Assembly: GCF_020621385.1 (NCBI RefSeq) | Contig: NZ_JAESVA010000007.1 | Location: 62,001 to 126,000, forward strand | DNA from: Acidisoma cellulosilyticum | Lineage (GTDB): Bacteria; Pseudomonadota; Alphaproteobacteria; Acetobacterales; Acetobacteraceae | Reading direction: 5' to 3' | DNA length: 64,000 bases | Translations under genes and position numbers: made by a program | Notes under the pieces: generated by a model | Seen by the model: only the letters and a program-made list of their open reading frames with translations | Told to the model about the DNA's origin: nothing | Databases searched by the model: none | Shown: positions 20,128 through 28,672 of the stretch, one piece after another | Position numbering within the stretch: position 1 is the stretch's first letter | How the letters are laid out: every line of letters starts with the position of its first letter

Positions 20128-20828
20128 TCGACATCATCCAGCAATACTGGCGCCCGCTGCTTTATACCGACGGCTATACCATGACCGGCGTCGCCATGAC
20201 GCTTTGGCTATTGGTGATTTCCTGCCTGATCGGCTTCTGCCTGGCGGTGCCGCTGGCGGTTGCGCGGAATGCGCGCAACCCCTTCATCCGCCTGCCGGTC
20301 TGGACCTATGTCTTCGTCTTCACCGGCACGCCGCTTTATGTGCAGCTGCTGATCATCTATACTGGCATCTACAGCCTGAGCATCGTCCAGCATACGAGCT
20401 TCCTGAACGCCTTCTTCCGCCAGGGCATTGACTGCACATTGCTCGCCTTCGCGCTGAATACCGGCGCCTATACGACGCAGATTTTCGCGGGCGCGATGCG
20501 CGACATGGCCTTCGGCGAGATCGAGGCGGCGCGGGCCATCGGCATGTCGGGCTTCACGCTGTATCGCCGCATCATCATCCCAAGCTCACTGCGGCGGGCT
20601 TTGCCGCTGTACAGCAACGAGGTCATCCTCATGCTGCATTCGACGACGCTGGCCTTCACGGCGACGGTGCCCGATATCCTGAAGGTCGCGAATGACGCGA
20701 ATTCCGCGACCTATGAACCCTTCTGGTCCTTCGGCATCGCCGGCGTGCTGTATGCCTGCATCTCCTTCACCCTGATCTTCACCTTCCGACGCGCGGAGCA
20801 TCGGTTCCTGGCCTTCCTGCGCCGCTAG
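20124..20828 (+). CDS. Amino acid ABC transporter permease (HisM type)
   Basis: A 234-residue partner permease. The EAA loop is EIEAARAIGMSGFTLYRRIIIP, and the periplasmic/transmembrane pattern FTGTPLYVQLLIIYTGIYSL is that of HisM/ArtM. It forms the pore with the preceding gene product and is powered by the divergent ATPase. The start overlaps the previous stop. The next gene (panE-like) starts 34 bases on and may be in the same transcript. Confidence 0.92.
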   Translation: MIDIIQQYWRPLLYTDGYTMTGVAMTLWLLVISCLIGFCLAVPLAVARNARNPFIRLPVWTYVFVFTGTPLYVQLLIIYTGIYSLSIVQHTSFLNAFFRQGIDCTLLAFALNTGAYTTQIFAGAMRDMAFGEIEAARAIGMSGFTLYRRIIIPSSLRRALPLYSNEVILMLHSTTLAFTATVPDILKVANDANSATYEPFWSFGIAGVLYACISFTLIFTFRRAEHRFLAFLRR

Positions 20829-20862
20829 CGTTACAGCAGACCAGAGATCGGGGAGTGCCGGT

Positions 20863-21837
20863 ATGAAGGTCTGTGTCTATGGCGCGGGCGCCATCGGGTG
20901 CCATGTCGCGGCGCGCCTGGTTTCGGGTGGCGCCGATGTTTCCGTGGTCGCACGCGGGTCGCAGCTTGCGGCCATCCGAGAGCAGGGATTGCGGGTCGAA
21001 ACACCGGACGGCACGCTGACAGCGCATCCGCGCGCCAGCGATGATCCCGCCGATCTGGGTCCACAGGACGCCGTGCTGGTGACGGTCAAAGCACCGGCGC
21101 TGACCGCTGTCGCCGCGGCCATCGCACCGTTGCTGAGGCCGGATACGCCCGTCGTCTTCGTCATGAACGGCATACCCTGGTGGTATTGCCATGGTCTTAA
21201 AGGCGATCTGGCAGGCAGGCAGTTTGCGGAGATCGATCCGGACGGCATCGTCTGGCGCCATATCGGCCCCGAGCGCGCCGTGGGCGGCGTCGTCTACTCA
21301 TCCTGCACCGTTACGGCGCCCGGCACCGTTCGCGTGCTCAGCGCCAAAAGTCGCATCATCCTGGGCGAACCGACAGGCGAGGGATCGTCAAGGGCAGCGG
21401 CCTTGGCCGCTATCCTGCGTGCAGGCGGCTTTGTGTGTGAGGTCACGGACCAGATCCGGGACGCGATCTGGACGAAGCTCGCCTGGAATATCGCGACGGG
21501 ACCGATTTGCGCCTTGGCTCGCGCGCCCATGAATGTCGCCTTGGCTGATCCGACGGTCGAGGCGGCGGTGCGGGCGCTGCTCGCTGAGGGGATCGCGATT
21601 GCGCGCGGGCTTGGCTGCATGATCGCGCCGGATATCGACGCGATCGTGAAGGCGGTGCGCTCCAGCCCGCATAAGCCGAGCATTTTGCAGGACCTGGAGC
21701 TTGGCCGGCCGATGGAAATCGACGCGCTATATACGATCCCGCTCGCCCTGGCGGAAATGGCATCGGTGCCCGCGCCGACACTCGGATTGCTGACGGCTCT
21801 GCTGCGTCTGCAAGCGCAACAGGGCCGCCAGCAATAG
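20863..21837 (+). CDS. panE: 2-dehydropantoate 2-reductase (ketopantoate reductase) family
   Basis: A 324-residue NADPH-dependent reductase. The N-terminal dinucleotide motif is VYGAGAIGCHVAARL, the mid-region has VMNGIPWWYCHG, and the C-terminal helical domain carries TKLAWNIATGPICAL and KPSILQDLELGRPMEIDAL with the expected catalytic lysine and substrate residues. It makes D-pantoate for coenzyme A. Panel members of this family also act on other 2-oxo acids, so the pantothenate role is likely rather than certain. GGGGAG precedes the ATG. Confidence 0.85.
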   Translation: MKVCVYGAGAIGCHVAARLVSGGADVSVVARGSQLAAIREQGLRVETPDGTLTAHPRASDDPADLGPQDAVLVTVKAPALTAVAAAIAPLLRPDTPVVFVMNGIPWWYCHGLKGDLAGRQFAEIDPDGIVWRHIGPERAVGGVVYSSCTVTAPGTVRVLSAKSRIILGEPTGEGSSRAAALAAILRAGGFVCEVTDQIRDAIWTKLAWNIATGPICALARAPMNVALADPTVEAAVRALLAEGIAIARGLGCMIAPDIDAIVKAVRSSPHKPSILQDLELGRPMEIDALYTIPLALAEMASVPAPTLGLLTALLRLQAQQGRQQ

Positions 21838-21852
21838 CGAGGCCGCGCCCAT

Positions 21853-23148
21853 CTATTGACTGATCGCCTCCAACTCCTGGTTCGGCTTGATGTGACGCAG
21901 GAAGATCACGGCGCACATGCCGATCGAGACGCCGACGGCGAGCACAAGCCAGGTGCCGGTCGGCGTGGTCGTGTCGCTCAGCAAGGTCCAGAGCAGCGTG
22001 CCGATGACGAAGCCCAGCACCTGCATGGCACTCAGGAAACCGACCGCCGTGCCCCGCATGCGCGTCGGGAAGCTTTCCGCCTGATAGGCATAGCCGGCCG
22101 AGGCCCAGGTGCCGTTGGTGACCTGATAGAGCAGGAAATAGACGGTGACCACCAGCCAGGTCTGTTGGGCGTAGAGGAAGATCAGGCTGAGCGGGGCGAC
22201 CAGGATCGCCGTCACGATGATGACCTCGCGCCGGCCGAAACGCTCGCCCAGCCATCCGCCCAGGATATAGAAGAAGAAGCCGATACCGCCCGTCACCAGC
22301 AGCAGGGTGCTGGCCTCTGACGAGGAGAAGCCTTTGAACTTGGTCAGCCAATAGGTGATGTAGAAATTGCTCGCGACATAGCTGGCGCCGTAGCAGATCC
22401 AGGCGACGGTCAGCCAGATGAGCTGTCGCCTGATCGCGGGTGACGCCGCAAACAGCTGACCGAGCGTGACGCGCTCGATCTCCTCCACCGCGACTGCGCG
22501 CTGGGCGAGCAGCGCCTGCAGCTTTGTGTCATCGCCCTTGGCCTGCGCCTCGCGAACCTGTTGCACATGCTCATAGCGATCGGATTCGCGGACGAACAGG
22601 CGCCCGACGATCACGCCGATGATGGGAATGACGCCGAGCAGGAAGACGAAACGCCAGCCGAATTGCCCGAAAGCGAGATAGACGGCGGAGGCGAAGAACA
22701 GGCCGAGGGGCCAGCCGCCCTGGACGATGGAATAAAGCAGTCCGCGACCCTTGGCCGGCACCTGCTCGTTGACGATGGTGATGGAGACCGCGAGTTCCGA
22801 ATAGGCGAGGCCGGAGGCCAGGGCCCGTACCGCCACCAACTCCCAGAAACCCTGCACGAAATAGGTGAGGCCGGTGAAAATGGCGGTGCCGGCGAGGCAG
22901 ATCATCCAGACACGCCTGCGTCCAAAACGATCCATGCCGTAGCCCGCAAAGATCGTGATGCAGAATTGGGCGCCGTAGACGAAGAAGCCGAGGATACCGA
23001 TGCCGGTTTCCGAGATATGCAGCGACTTCGCGATATCGGGCAGTGCCAGGACGAGAAGATTGACGTCGTAGGACGCGAGCGCCCAGCCCGCCAGAGCGAC
23101 AAGCACGAGATAGAAAATATAGCGCTTGTCCTGCGCTGCTTCTGCCAT
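21853..23148 (-). CDS. MFS transporter (sugar/aromatic-acid carrier type)
   Basis: A 431-residue, 12-helix major facilitator. The loop 2-3 signature is GYGMDRFGRRRVWM and its counterpart in the second half is GGWLGERFGRREVIIV. The central cytosolic loop (about 200-245) is long and charged. Substrate is not clear; sugars, aromatic acids and other organic acids are all used by close relatives. The ATG at 23148 has GGGAGGAG 8 bases upstream. It converges on the panE-like gene with a 15-bp gap. Its promoter region holds ACCAG/CTGGT repeats. Confidence 0.85.
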   Translation of the reverse strand: MAEAAQDKRYIFYLVLVALAGWALASYDVNLLVLALPDIAKSLHISETGIGILGFFVYGAQFCITIFAGYGMDRFGRRRVWMICLAGTAIFTGLTYFVQGFWELVAVRALASGLAYSELAVSITIVNEQVPAKGRGLLYSIVQGGWPLGLFFASAVYLAFGQFGWRFVFLLGVIPIIGVIVGRLFVRESDRYEHVQQVREAQAKGDDTKLQALLAQRAVAVEEIERVTLGQLFAASPAIRRQLIWLTVAWICYGASYVASNFYITYWLTKFKGFSSSEASTLLLVTGGIGFFFYILGGWLGERFGRREVIIVTAILVAPLSLIFLYAQQTWLVVTVYFLLYQVTNGTWASAGYAYQAESFPTRMRGTAVGFLSAMQVLGFVIGTLLWTLLSDTTTPTGTWLVLAVGVSIGMCAVIFLRHIKPNQELEAISQ

Positions 23149-23573
23149 GGGACAATCTCCTCCCGTCCGATCTTCAGACACAGCCACTCACGGGCTGTTG
23201 ATTGGGCGGAGAGGCATAGGCCACCGCCCGAACGGGAGATGGCGCCGGGACGAAGGCTGTCAACCAGACTGGTATTATGACATCACCAGATGCAACTCAG
23301 ATGCGCCAGGACGCGAGAGAAAACATTAACTTCAATTTATTTTCGACATCCCGGGAATAAACCCTGCCTGGCCGGTGTCTGCGCCTGAGAACGGCAAGCG
23401 TGGCGCGATGGCAATCCGCGTAACCTGGGCGGGGTGACGGACGTATAGCGTTGGTGTGCATCCAACGATCACCAAGCTTGGAATGAGATGTGACGGAACT
23501 TTGCCTTGCATCCCGCAAGGATGAAGCTGCGAACTGCCGTCCATTACCGGCTTTCAGTCAGACAGGACAAATC
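23149..23573. other. 425-bp intergenic region with promoters for two divergent genes
   Basis: No convincing gene. The left part holds the ribosome site and probable operators of the MFS gene. An AT-rich patch (about 23320-23348) and small inverted repeats such as CGTTGG...CCAACG near 23450-23468 and CCTTGC-ATCCC-GCAAGG near 23511-23527 lie ahead of the secreted protein gene. Confidence 0.5.
23263..23290. promoter_or_regulatory. ACCAG/CTGGT repeat cluster, candidate GntR/FadR-like operator
   Basis: ACCAG-A-CTGGT (23263-23273) is a perfect dyad, and the CTGGT half pairs again with an ACCAG 11 bases further (to about 23289). TGGT...ACCA dyads are the type bound by FadR-subfamily GntR regulators. 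It lies about 115 bases upstream of the MFS gene; the regulator is not known. Confidence 0.35.
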
Positions 23574-24179
23574 ATGCGACAGACATTCATCGCGACGGCG
23601 GCCATGGGCCTGGCACTTTTGGGCGGTATCGCCCTTGCCCAGGCGGCCGCACCCAAGCGCGTCCGCGGGACGGTGACAGCCATCACAGCGACTGAGATCA
23701 GCATCACGACGCGCAGTGGCGCTGCCGAGACCTTCGCCCTGACCGCCGATACGCATTATCTGGGCGAGACCACGGGCGCCATGACGGATATCAAATCCGG
23801 CAGCTATATCGGCAGCGCGGCCGTGCCCGTGGCGGGCGGCGGCGGCAAGCTGCGCGCCGTCGAAGTGACGGTCTTCCCGCCCAGCATGGTCGGCGTCGGC
23901 GAAGGCCATTACGACTGGGATCTGGGCAAGAACAGCTCCATGACCAACGGCACGGTCGGCGATCTGGTGACCTCCAACGGCAATACGATGATGGTCAAAT
24001 ACAAGGGCGGCGAGAAGGCGATCGTCGTGCCGGCCGATGTGCCGATCGTGACGATTGCCCCTGGTGCGATGACCGAAGTCACCAGCGGCGTGAAGGTTAT
24101 CGTCGTTCCTGCCAAGGGCGACGCCAAGACGGCGGCCGCCGTGCTGTTCGGCCGCAACGGCATCACGCCGCCGCAATAA
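23574..24179 (+). CDS. Secreted hypothetical protein, DUF5666-like beta-rich
   Basis: A 201-residue protein with a clear Sec signal (MRQTFIATAAMGLALLGG, cleavage near AQA). The mature part begins KRVRGTVTAITATEISITT, the OB-like pattern of DUF5666-type proteins, repeated later as GTVGDLVTSNGNTMMVKYKGG. The function is unknown, perhaps periplasmic binding. AGGA precedes the ATG. A 28-bp palindrome lies after the stop, followed by the cytochrome b/molybdoenzyme pair, so it may be part of that redox unit. Confidence 0.7.
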   Translation: MRQTFIATAAMGLALLGGIALAQAAAPKRVRGTVTAITATEISITTRSGAAETFALTADTHYLGETTGAMTDIKSGSYIGSAAVPVAGGGGKLRAVEVTVFPPSMVGVGEGHYDWDLGKNSSMTNGTVGDLVTSNGNTMMVKYKGGEKAIVVPADVPIVTIAPGAMTEVTSGVKVIVVPAKGDAKTAAAVLFGRNGITPPQ

Positions 24180-24198
24180 CATCGTCATCGGGCCTAAA

Positions 24199-24226
24199 GG
24201 ACAGGGGCCGATATCGGCCCTTGTCC
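24199..24226. promoter_or_regulatory. 28-bp near-perfect palindrome ahead of the cytochrome b gene
   Basis: Arms GGACAGGGGCCGAT / ATCGGCCCTTGTCC meet at GATATC with a single G-T pair. No T-run follows, so it is not a clear terminator. It may be a protein-binding site or a weak 3' hairpin, placed 20 bases after one stop and 13 before the next start. Confidence 0.45.
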
Positions 24227-24239
24227 GCGGAGACCGCCA

Positions 24240-24896
24240 ATGTCTAACGCAGCTTCCCGACCGGCCAGGGGTCGATCGGTCCTGGTTCACCCGCTTATCG
24301 TGCGGATAACGCATTGGGTGAACGCCTTTGCGATCGTCTGCATGGTGATGAGCGGCTGGCAGATCTATGATGCCTCACCGCTGCTGCCTTTCGCCTTCCC
24401 GCCGTTCATGACGCTGGGCGGCTGGCTGGGCGGGGCCATTGCCTGGCATCTGGCCATGATGTGGCTGCTGATCGCCAATGGCATTCTGTACCTGGGCTAC
24501 GGGCTCGCCTCGCGGCATTTCAAGCGGAGCTTTTTTCCGCTTAGTGCGCGTGGCGTGCTGTCGGATTTCCGCTCCGCGCTGCATTTCAATCTGTCGCATA
24601 CGCCGGGCGTCTATAACGCCGTGCAGAAGCTGCTGTATCTGGCCGTTCTGCTTCTGGGCATTCTGGCTTTCCTCTCGGGTCTCGCGATGTGGAAGCCGGT
24701 GCAATTCGAATGGCTTGCGGCCGCTTTGGGCAGCTATCCCTCGCTCCGCTGGCTGCATTTCATCGCCATGACGGGCATCGTCGGTTTCGTCATCATCCAT
24801 CTGGCGCTTGTCATCATCGTGCCGCGCACCCTGCCGAGCATGATCACCGGTCGCGTGCGGATGGATGATAAGGCAGGAATGCGCCATGAAGCGTGA
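24240..24896 (+). CDS. Cytochrome b/b6-type membrane subunit
   Basis: 218 residues with four main helices and histidines positioned for haem b (RITHWVNAFAIV near 22, WHLAMMW near 66, WLHFIAMTGIVGFVIIHLAL near 170-190). This is the di-haem cytochrome b561/NiFe-hydrogenase-b-like group that anchors and connects periplasmic Mo enzymes to quinones. It overlaps the next gene by 11 bases, so the two subunits are made together. GGAGA precedes the ATG. Confidence 0.85.
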   Translation: MSNAASRPARGRSVLVHPLIVRITHWVNAFAIVCMVMSGWQIYDASPLLPFAFPPFMTLGGWLGGAIAWHLAMMWLLIANGILYLGYGLASRHFKRSFFPLSARGVLSDFRSALHFNLSHTPGVYNAVQKLLYLAVLLLGILAFLSGLAMWKPVQFEWLAAALGSYPSLRWLHFIAMTGIVGFVIIHLALVIIVPRTLPSMITGRVRMDDKAGMRHEA

Positions 24897-25641
24897 CACC
24901 GGATTGATCCGTCCCCGCGATGCCGCGCCCGAACTCAAGCGGGTCGAGCGCCGCCTGCTCCTGAAAACAGGCCTGTCCCTCGGGGCGCTGACCATGCTGA
25001 CGGGCTGCAACCTGTCGGACGGCGATGAGGTCGACCGCGCCTTGTTCGCCATGTCCCGCTTCAACGATCGCGTGCAGGCCTTGCTGTTCAGCAAGACAAG
25101 GCTGGCCGCCACCTTCCCCGCCAGCCGCATCACCAATCCGTTCCGCTTCAACGCCTTCTATGACGAGGATGACGCGCCGGAGATCGATGCGTCGGATTGG
25201 AAGCTTGAAGTCTCCGGCCTCGTCGATGACAAGACGCCCTGGACCTTGGCCCGGCTGCGGACCATGCCACAGGAAAACCAAATCACCCGGCATATCTGCG
25301 TCGAGGGGTGGAGCCAGATCGGCGAATGGAGCGGCGTGCCGCTGCATCTGTTCCTGAAAAAGATCGGTGCCGATACGCGGGCCAAATATGTCGGCTTCAA
25401 ATGCGCCGACCGCTATTATTCAAGCATCGACATGCCGAGCGCGCTGCATCCTCAGACCATTCTGGCGCTCGACTTCATCGGCAAGCCGCTGCCGACGGAA
25501 TTCGGCTTCCCCATGCGGCTGCGCATTCCGACCAAGCTCGGCTTCAAGAACCCGAAATATGTCGTGTCCCTGTTTGTCACCAATGACAATCCGGGCGGCT
25601 ATTGGGAAGACCAGGGCTATAACTGGTTCAGCGGTAGCTGA
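24886..25641 (+). CDS. Molybdopterin-dependent oxidoreductase, sulfite oxidase/MsrP-like
   Basis: A 251-residue protein with a twin-arginine-like leader (VERRLLLKTGLSLGALTMLTG; a lipobox-like LTGC follows). The Moco domain has RHICVEGWSQIGEWSGVPL, where the cysteine should bind molybdenum, and VGFKCADRYYSSIDM. It probably works in the periplasm with the cytochrome b encoded just upstream. The reaction could be sulfite oxidation or reduction of oxidised methionine. The membrane partner is not of the MsrQ type, so a distinct substrate is likely. Close homology to SoxC is not evident. Confidence 0.85.
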   Translation: MKRDTGLIRPRDAAPELKRVERRLLLKTGLSLGALTMLTGCNLSDGDEVDRALFAMSRFNDRVQALLFSKTRLAATFPASRITNPFRFNAFYDEDDAPEIDASDWKLEVSGLVDDKTPWTLARLRTMPQENQITRHICVEGWSQIGEWSGVPLHLFLKKIGADTRAKYVGFKCADRYYSSIDMPSALHPQTILALDFIGKPLPTEFGFPMRLRIPTKLGFKNPKYVVSLFVTNDNPGGYWEDQGYNWFSGS

Positions 25642-25743
25642 GACGATCGACGCCTTCTACTTTGCTTGTAGAATATACCCGACAAGGACAAATTTGACAC
25701 TGGGCTAGAGTCCGTCAGGCTTAGTCGGAAACGCCCCCAAATC

Positions 25744-25847
25744 TATCGCCCGCGGACTTGTTCCGCGGGTGTACCCTTGCGCGCAGGCAAGCGGCTGTCT
25801 GGGCGCCGCGGCGGGTAGGTCCGCGCAACGAGTGCGCGGATGACGAA
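25744..25847. repeat. Palindromic element C, about 104 bp
   Basis: Same family as element B. Left hairpin CCCGCGG-ACTTGTT-CCGCGGG, a GC-rich centre with GGGCGCC, and right half GGGTAGGT-CCGCGCAACGAGTGCGCGG-ATGACGA. It lies in the gap after the molybdoenzyme gene. Confidence 0.8.
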
Positions 25848-25871
25848 TTATCTATTAAAATCCGACAGACT

Positions 25872-26123
25872 CTAATCAAGAGCCAATGGATGAAGACTTC
25901 TGCTGTGTCCGTCCCAGATGCTGCTCAAGCTGCATCCGCTGTGTCCCTGCAGATGCTCAAAGTGCTCAGCTTGTCCTGTAGTGCCAGTTTTGTGAGCCCG
26001 CACTGGGCCGTGGCATTCAGGGCAGCGCTTCACCAGCTTTCCCTGTTGCAGGAGCGCCTCATCTATACTCATTCGCTCCCAACGGGTGCCGATGCGAACC
26101 TGACAATCAATGCTTTTCGGCAT
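25872..26123 (-). CDS. Small zinc-motif protein, function unknown
   Basis: 83 residues with a compact Cys/His pattern: RCPECHGPVRAH near 33-44, then HFEHLQGHSGCSL near 53-65. The residues C-P-E-C-H ... H-x-x-H ... H-x-G-C suggest a zinc-ribbon or treble-clef fold. I recall similar short, unnamed proteins in alphaproteobacteria beginning MPK/MPT with an RIGTRWERMSIDEAL-like lead; this recollection is not checked. It sits between palindromic element C and a RIME-like repeat, with less GC than neighbours, which hints at an accessory or mobile context. Confidence 0.6.
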   Translation of the reverse strand: MPKSIDCQVRIGTRWERMSIDEALLQQGKLVKRCPECHGPVRAHKTGTTGQAEHFEHLQGHSGCSLSSIWDGHSRSLHPLALD

Positions 26124-26134
26124 CTAGAGCAGAT

Positions 26135-26162
26135 CACAGTCAGATGGAATCATCTGACTGTG
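26135..26162. repeat. 12-bp perfect hairpin of a RIME-like intergenic element
   Basis: CACAGTCAGATG-GAAT-CATCTGACTGTG, 12 bases upstream of the small zinc-motif gene. It is preceded by CTAGAGC. This pattern (CTAGAGC, large hairpin, AACAATAATCTAGAGC) recalls the intergenic mosaic elements of rhizobia. Confidence 0.65.
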
Positions 26163-26187
26163 TGAAGATGCTCGCAAAAACAATAAT

Positions 26188-26231
26188 CTAGAGCGGTATC
26201 TGCGAGCGTAAGCGAGCAGGAAACGCTCTAG
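26188..26231. repeat. Second palindrome of the RIME-like element
   Basis: CTAGAGCG (26188-26195) and CGCTCTAG (26224-26231) form outer arms, with a smaller imperfect hairpin CTGCGAGC-GTAA-GCGAGCAG between. It sits at the 3' end of the amidohydrolase gene. Confidence 0.6.
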
Positions 26232-26255
26232 TCTGCTCCGAAATCTTGGCTAGTC

Positions 26256-27431
26256 CTATGCCCGCAGCAACTGCTCCGTCAGCGTCGCCCAATAGGACGC
26301 GCCGACGGGCAGAACCTCGTCATTGAAATCGAATAGCGGGTGGTGCAGCCCAGGGTCGTTCGCGCCACGCGCCGTGCCCAGCATGATATAGCTGCCGGGC
26401 TTCTCGTTCAGCATATAGGAGAAGTCTTCCGCGCCCATGGTCGGGCGTTCCATCTCAGACACGCGGGCCGAACCCGCCACCGTTTCCGCCGCATACGTGG
26501 CGAGCTTCGTTGCCTCCACATCATTCACGGTCGCCGGATAGTTGCGCTTGAATTCGACCACGGCGGTGGCACCGAAGGCCGCGGCCACGCCGGTCGCGAT
26601 CTGCTTCACGCCCGCTTCGATCACGTCGCCGACCGAGGGGGAAAACCAGCGCGAGGTGCCGGTCATCACCGCGCGTTCGGGGATGACGTTGGAAGCGACA
26701 CCCGAGACGATGCTGCCGATGGTGACGACGCCGGCCTCGGTCGGCTCCATCCGGCGGGCGACGATCGATTGCAGCCCGGTCAAGATATGGGCGGCGACGA
26801 GGATAGGATCGACGCCTTCATTCGGCTTGGCGCCATGGGCGCCACGGCCCGTGACGGTAATGGTGATCTCACCGGTCGCGGCCATCACCGCACCATTGCC
26901 CCAGACGAAGGTGCCGGCGGGCTGGGTCGGCCAATTATGCATGCCGAAGACCTGCTGCATGGGGAAGCGCTGGAACAGACCCTCATCCACCATCACCTTG
27001 GCACCACCTTCACCCTCCTCGGCGGGCTGGAAGATGACATAGACGGTGCCATCGAAATTCCGCGTCTCCGCCAGGTAGCGGGCGGCGCCGAGCAGCATGG
27101 TGGTATGGCCGTCGTGGCCGCAGGCATGCATGACGCCGGGATTGAGCGAGGCATAGGGGACGCCGGTTTCTTCCGGGATCGGCAGCGCGTCCATATCGGC
27201 GCGCAGGCCGATGGCGCGGCCGTTCCCGGCATTGCGACCGCGAATGACGCCGACCACGCCGGTCTGGGCGATACCGGTGACGACTTCATCCACCCCGAAT
27301 TCACGCAGGCGCTCGGCCACCACCGCGCTGGTGCGCGGCAAATCGAAGCCGAGTTCCGGATGGGCATGCAGATCCCGCCGCCAAGCGGTCATATCTTCAT
27401 GGAAATCGGCAATCCGATTGATGATCGGCAT
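26256..27431 (-). CDS. M20 family amidohydrolase (hippurate hydrolase/N-acyl-amino acid deacylase type)
   Basis: A 391-residue metallo-amidohydrolase. It shows the M20D motifs RRDLHAHPELGFD, GLRADMDALPI, MHACGHDGHTTMLLG (metal ligands Cys/His) and FQPAEEGEGGAKVMVDEG (catalytic Glu), with a dimerisation domain at about 190-300 and AEDFSYML near the end (final metal ligand Glu). It cleaves N-acyl amino acids or similar amides; the natural substrate is unknown. The start at 27431 is chosen over an upstream one at 27488 because the family begins right before INRIADFHEDMTAWRRDLH. Confidence 0.92.
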   Translation of the reverse strand: MPIINRIADFHEDMTAWRRDLHAHPELGFDLPRTSAVVAERLREFGVDEVVTGIAQTGVVGVIRGRNAGNGRAIGLRADMDALPIPEETGVPYASLNPGVMHACGHDGHTTMLLGAARYLAETRNFDGTVYVIFQPAEEGEGGAKVMVDEGLFQRFPMQQVFGMHNWPTQPAGTFVWGNGAVMAATGEITITVTGRGAHGAKPNEGVDPILVAAHILTGLQSIVARRMEPTEAGVVTIGSIVSGVASNVIPERAVMTGTSRWFSPSVGDVIEAGVKQIATGVAAAFGATAVVEFKRNYPATVNDVEATKLATYAAETVAGSARVSEMERPTMGAEDFSYMLNEKPGSYIMLGTARGANDPGLHHPLFDFNDEVLPVGASYWATLTEQLLRA

Positions 27432-27514
27432 GGGGGCGCTCCGCTCTCGCAAGGCCGCATGGTGCAGCGCAGTGGGGCCAGAGGACAACCCCCTAAAGCG
27501 GATAGGACAAGGCC

Positions 27515-28471
27515 CTAACCGTCAACCGGCTCCGTCAATTCCGGTAACCAGGGCATATCCGCGCCCAGCCTGCCGCAAGTGACCGCCGCGACCTGGACCG
27601 CTGCCGCCAGCGCGGCCTCAAGCGCCGTCAGCGGCAGGGTGCCGAGCCTGTCGCGCGTGAGGAAGCCCGCCTTGTGCAACTGCCAGAACAGGCCGGCGGT
27701 CAGACTGTCCCCGGCGCCGACGGTATCGATCACCGCGACACGGCGGGCCGGGCAATGCACCTTGCCCTGAGCCGTGAAGCCGGTGACGCCCTCGGCCCCC
27801 TGGGTCAAGACCACCAGGGTCGCGCCGTCTTCCTCGATCCAGCGGCGGGCGGCGGCTTCGGGTGGCACGCCGGGCAGGAGATAGGCCAGGTCGGCGAGCG
27901 ACAGCTTGATGATATCGGCGAGGCTCAGCAGCCGCTGCATGCGCGCATGATAGCGGGTCGGGTCCTCCACCAGGCTCGGCCGGCAATTGGGGTCGATCGA
28001 GAGCAGCCGCTGCCCCTGCTGCTCCCGGAACAGCGCTTCCGCCTCATCCGCGACAGGGTCCGCGATGAGCGGGACGGAGCCGATATGGAGAAGGTCGATA
28101 TCCGGGGTGAGCATCGGCGCCTCTGCCCGGCGCCAGCGACGCATGGCGGTCTCCCGGTCGAAGAAGGCGTATTGCGGCTCCTGGCCTGACAATTCGACGA
28201 AGGCGAGGGTGCTGCCTTCCGGCAGGCGGCTGGCGTAATTCAGCGACACGCCGGCCTCGGTCAGGCGCTGGGCCAGAAACTGGCCGAAGAAATCGGTCGA
28301 AAGCCCGCCCATGAAGCCGGTCGGCACGCCCAGCCGGCCGAGCCCGAGGGCGACATTGAAGCAGGAACCGCCGGCCACCGGCAGATAAGGCGACAGGCCG
28401 CTGGCCTGCCCGGGCACCGGCATCGCCGTTGGCAAAAAATCAATGATGGCATCGCCATAGATAAGGAGCAT
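27515..28471 (-). CDS. PfkB-family carbohydrate kinase (fructokinase-like)
   Basis: 318 residues of the ribokinase fold. The N-terminal signature is GGSCFNVALGLGRLG near 35, and the C-terminal catalytic motif DTVGAGDSLTAGL near 255 holds the base Asp and anion hole. It phosphorylates a sugar, most likely fructose given its closeness to fructokinases in this family. The start at 28471 gives the family N-terminus MLLIYGDAIIDFLP. It is divergent from the GlgE operon (201-bp gap), so a shared promoter region may tie sugar entry to glycogen formation. Confidence 0.88.
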   Translation of the reverse strand: MLLIYGDAIIDFLPTAMPVPGQASGLSPYLPVAGGSCFNVALGLGRLGVPTGFMGGLSTDFFGQFLAQRLTEAGVSLNYASRLPEGSTLAFVELSGQEPQYAFFDRETAMRRWRRAEAPMLTPDIDLLHIGSVPLIADPVADEAEALFREQQGQRLLSIDPNCRPSLVEDPTRYHARMQRLLSLADIIKLSLADLAYLLPGVPPEAAARRWIEEDGATLVVLTQGAEGVTGFTAQGKVHCPARRVAVIDTVGAGDSLTAGLFWQLHKAGFLTRDRLGTLPLTALEAALAAAVQVAAVTCGRLGADMPWLPELTEPVDG

Positions 28472-28672
28472 GGACGTCTCTTGTTTATTTTGGCGAAAGT
28501 CTAGAGCGCCGATCCTGGCGGCGGAAGACGTCTGGCACCCAGGCCTCGCTAAAGCCGTTGTGATGAAGGCCGGACTGACACTGGCGGGATCAGCCCCATA
28601 TCCGTTCGTGGGGGGCGCTTCGACATCCGCCTCCGCCCTCGTGCCGGTATGACGAGACGGAGAGAGAAGCCG

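Noticed and set aside
25758-26165. 135-codon plus-strand frame through palindromic element C
   Set aside because: It runs through the repeat and is opposite the zinc-motif gene; no conserved pattern in translation.
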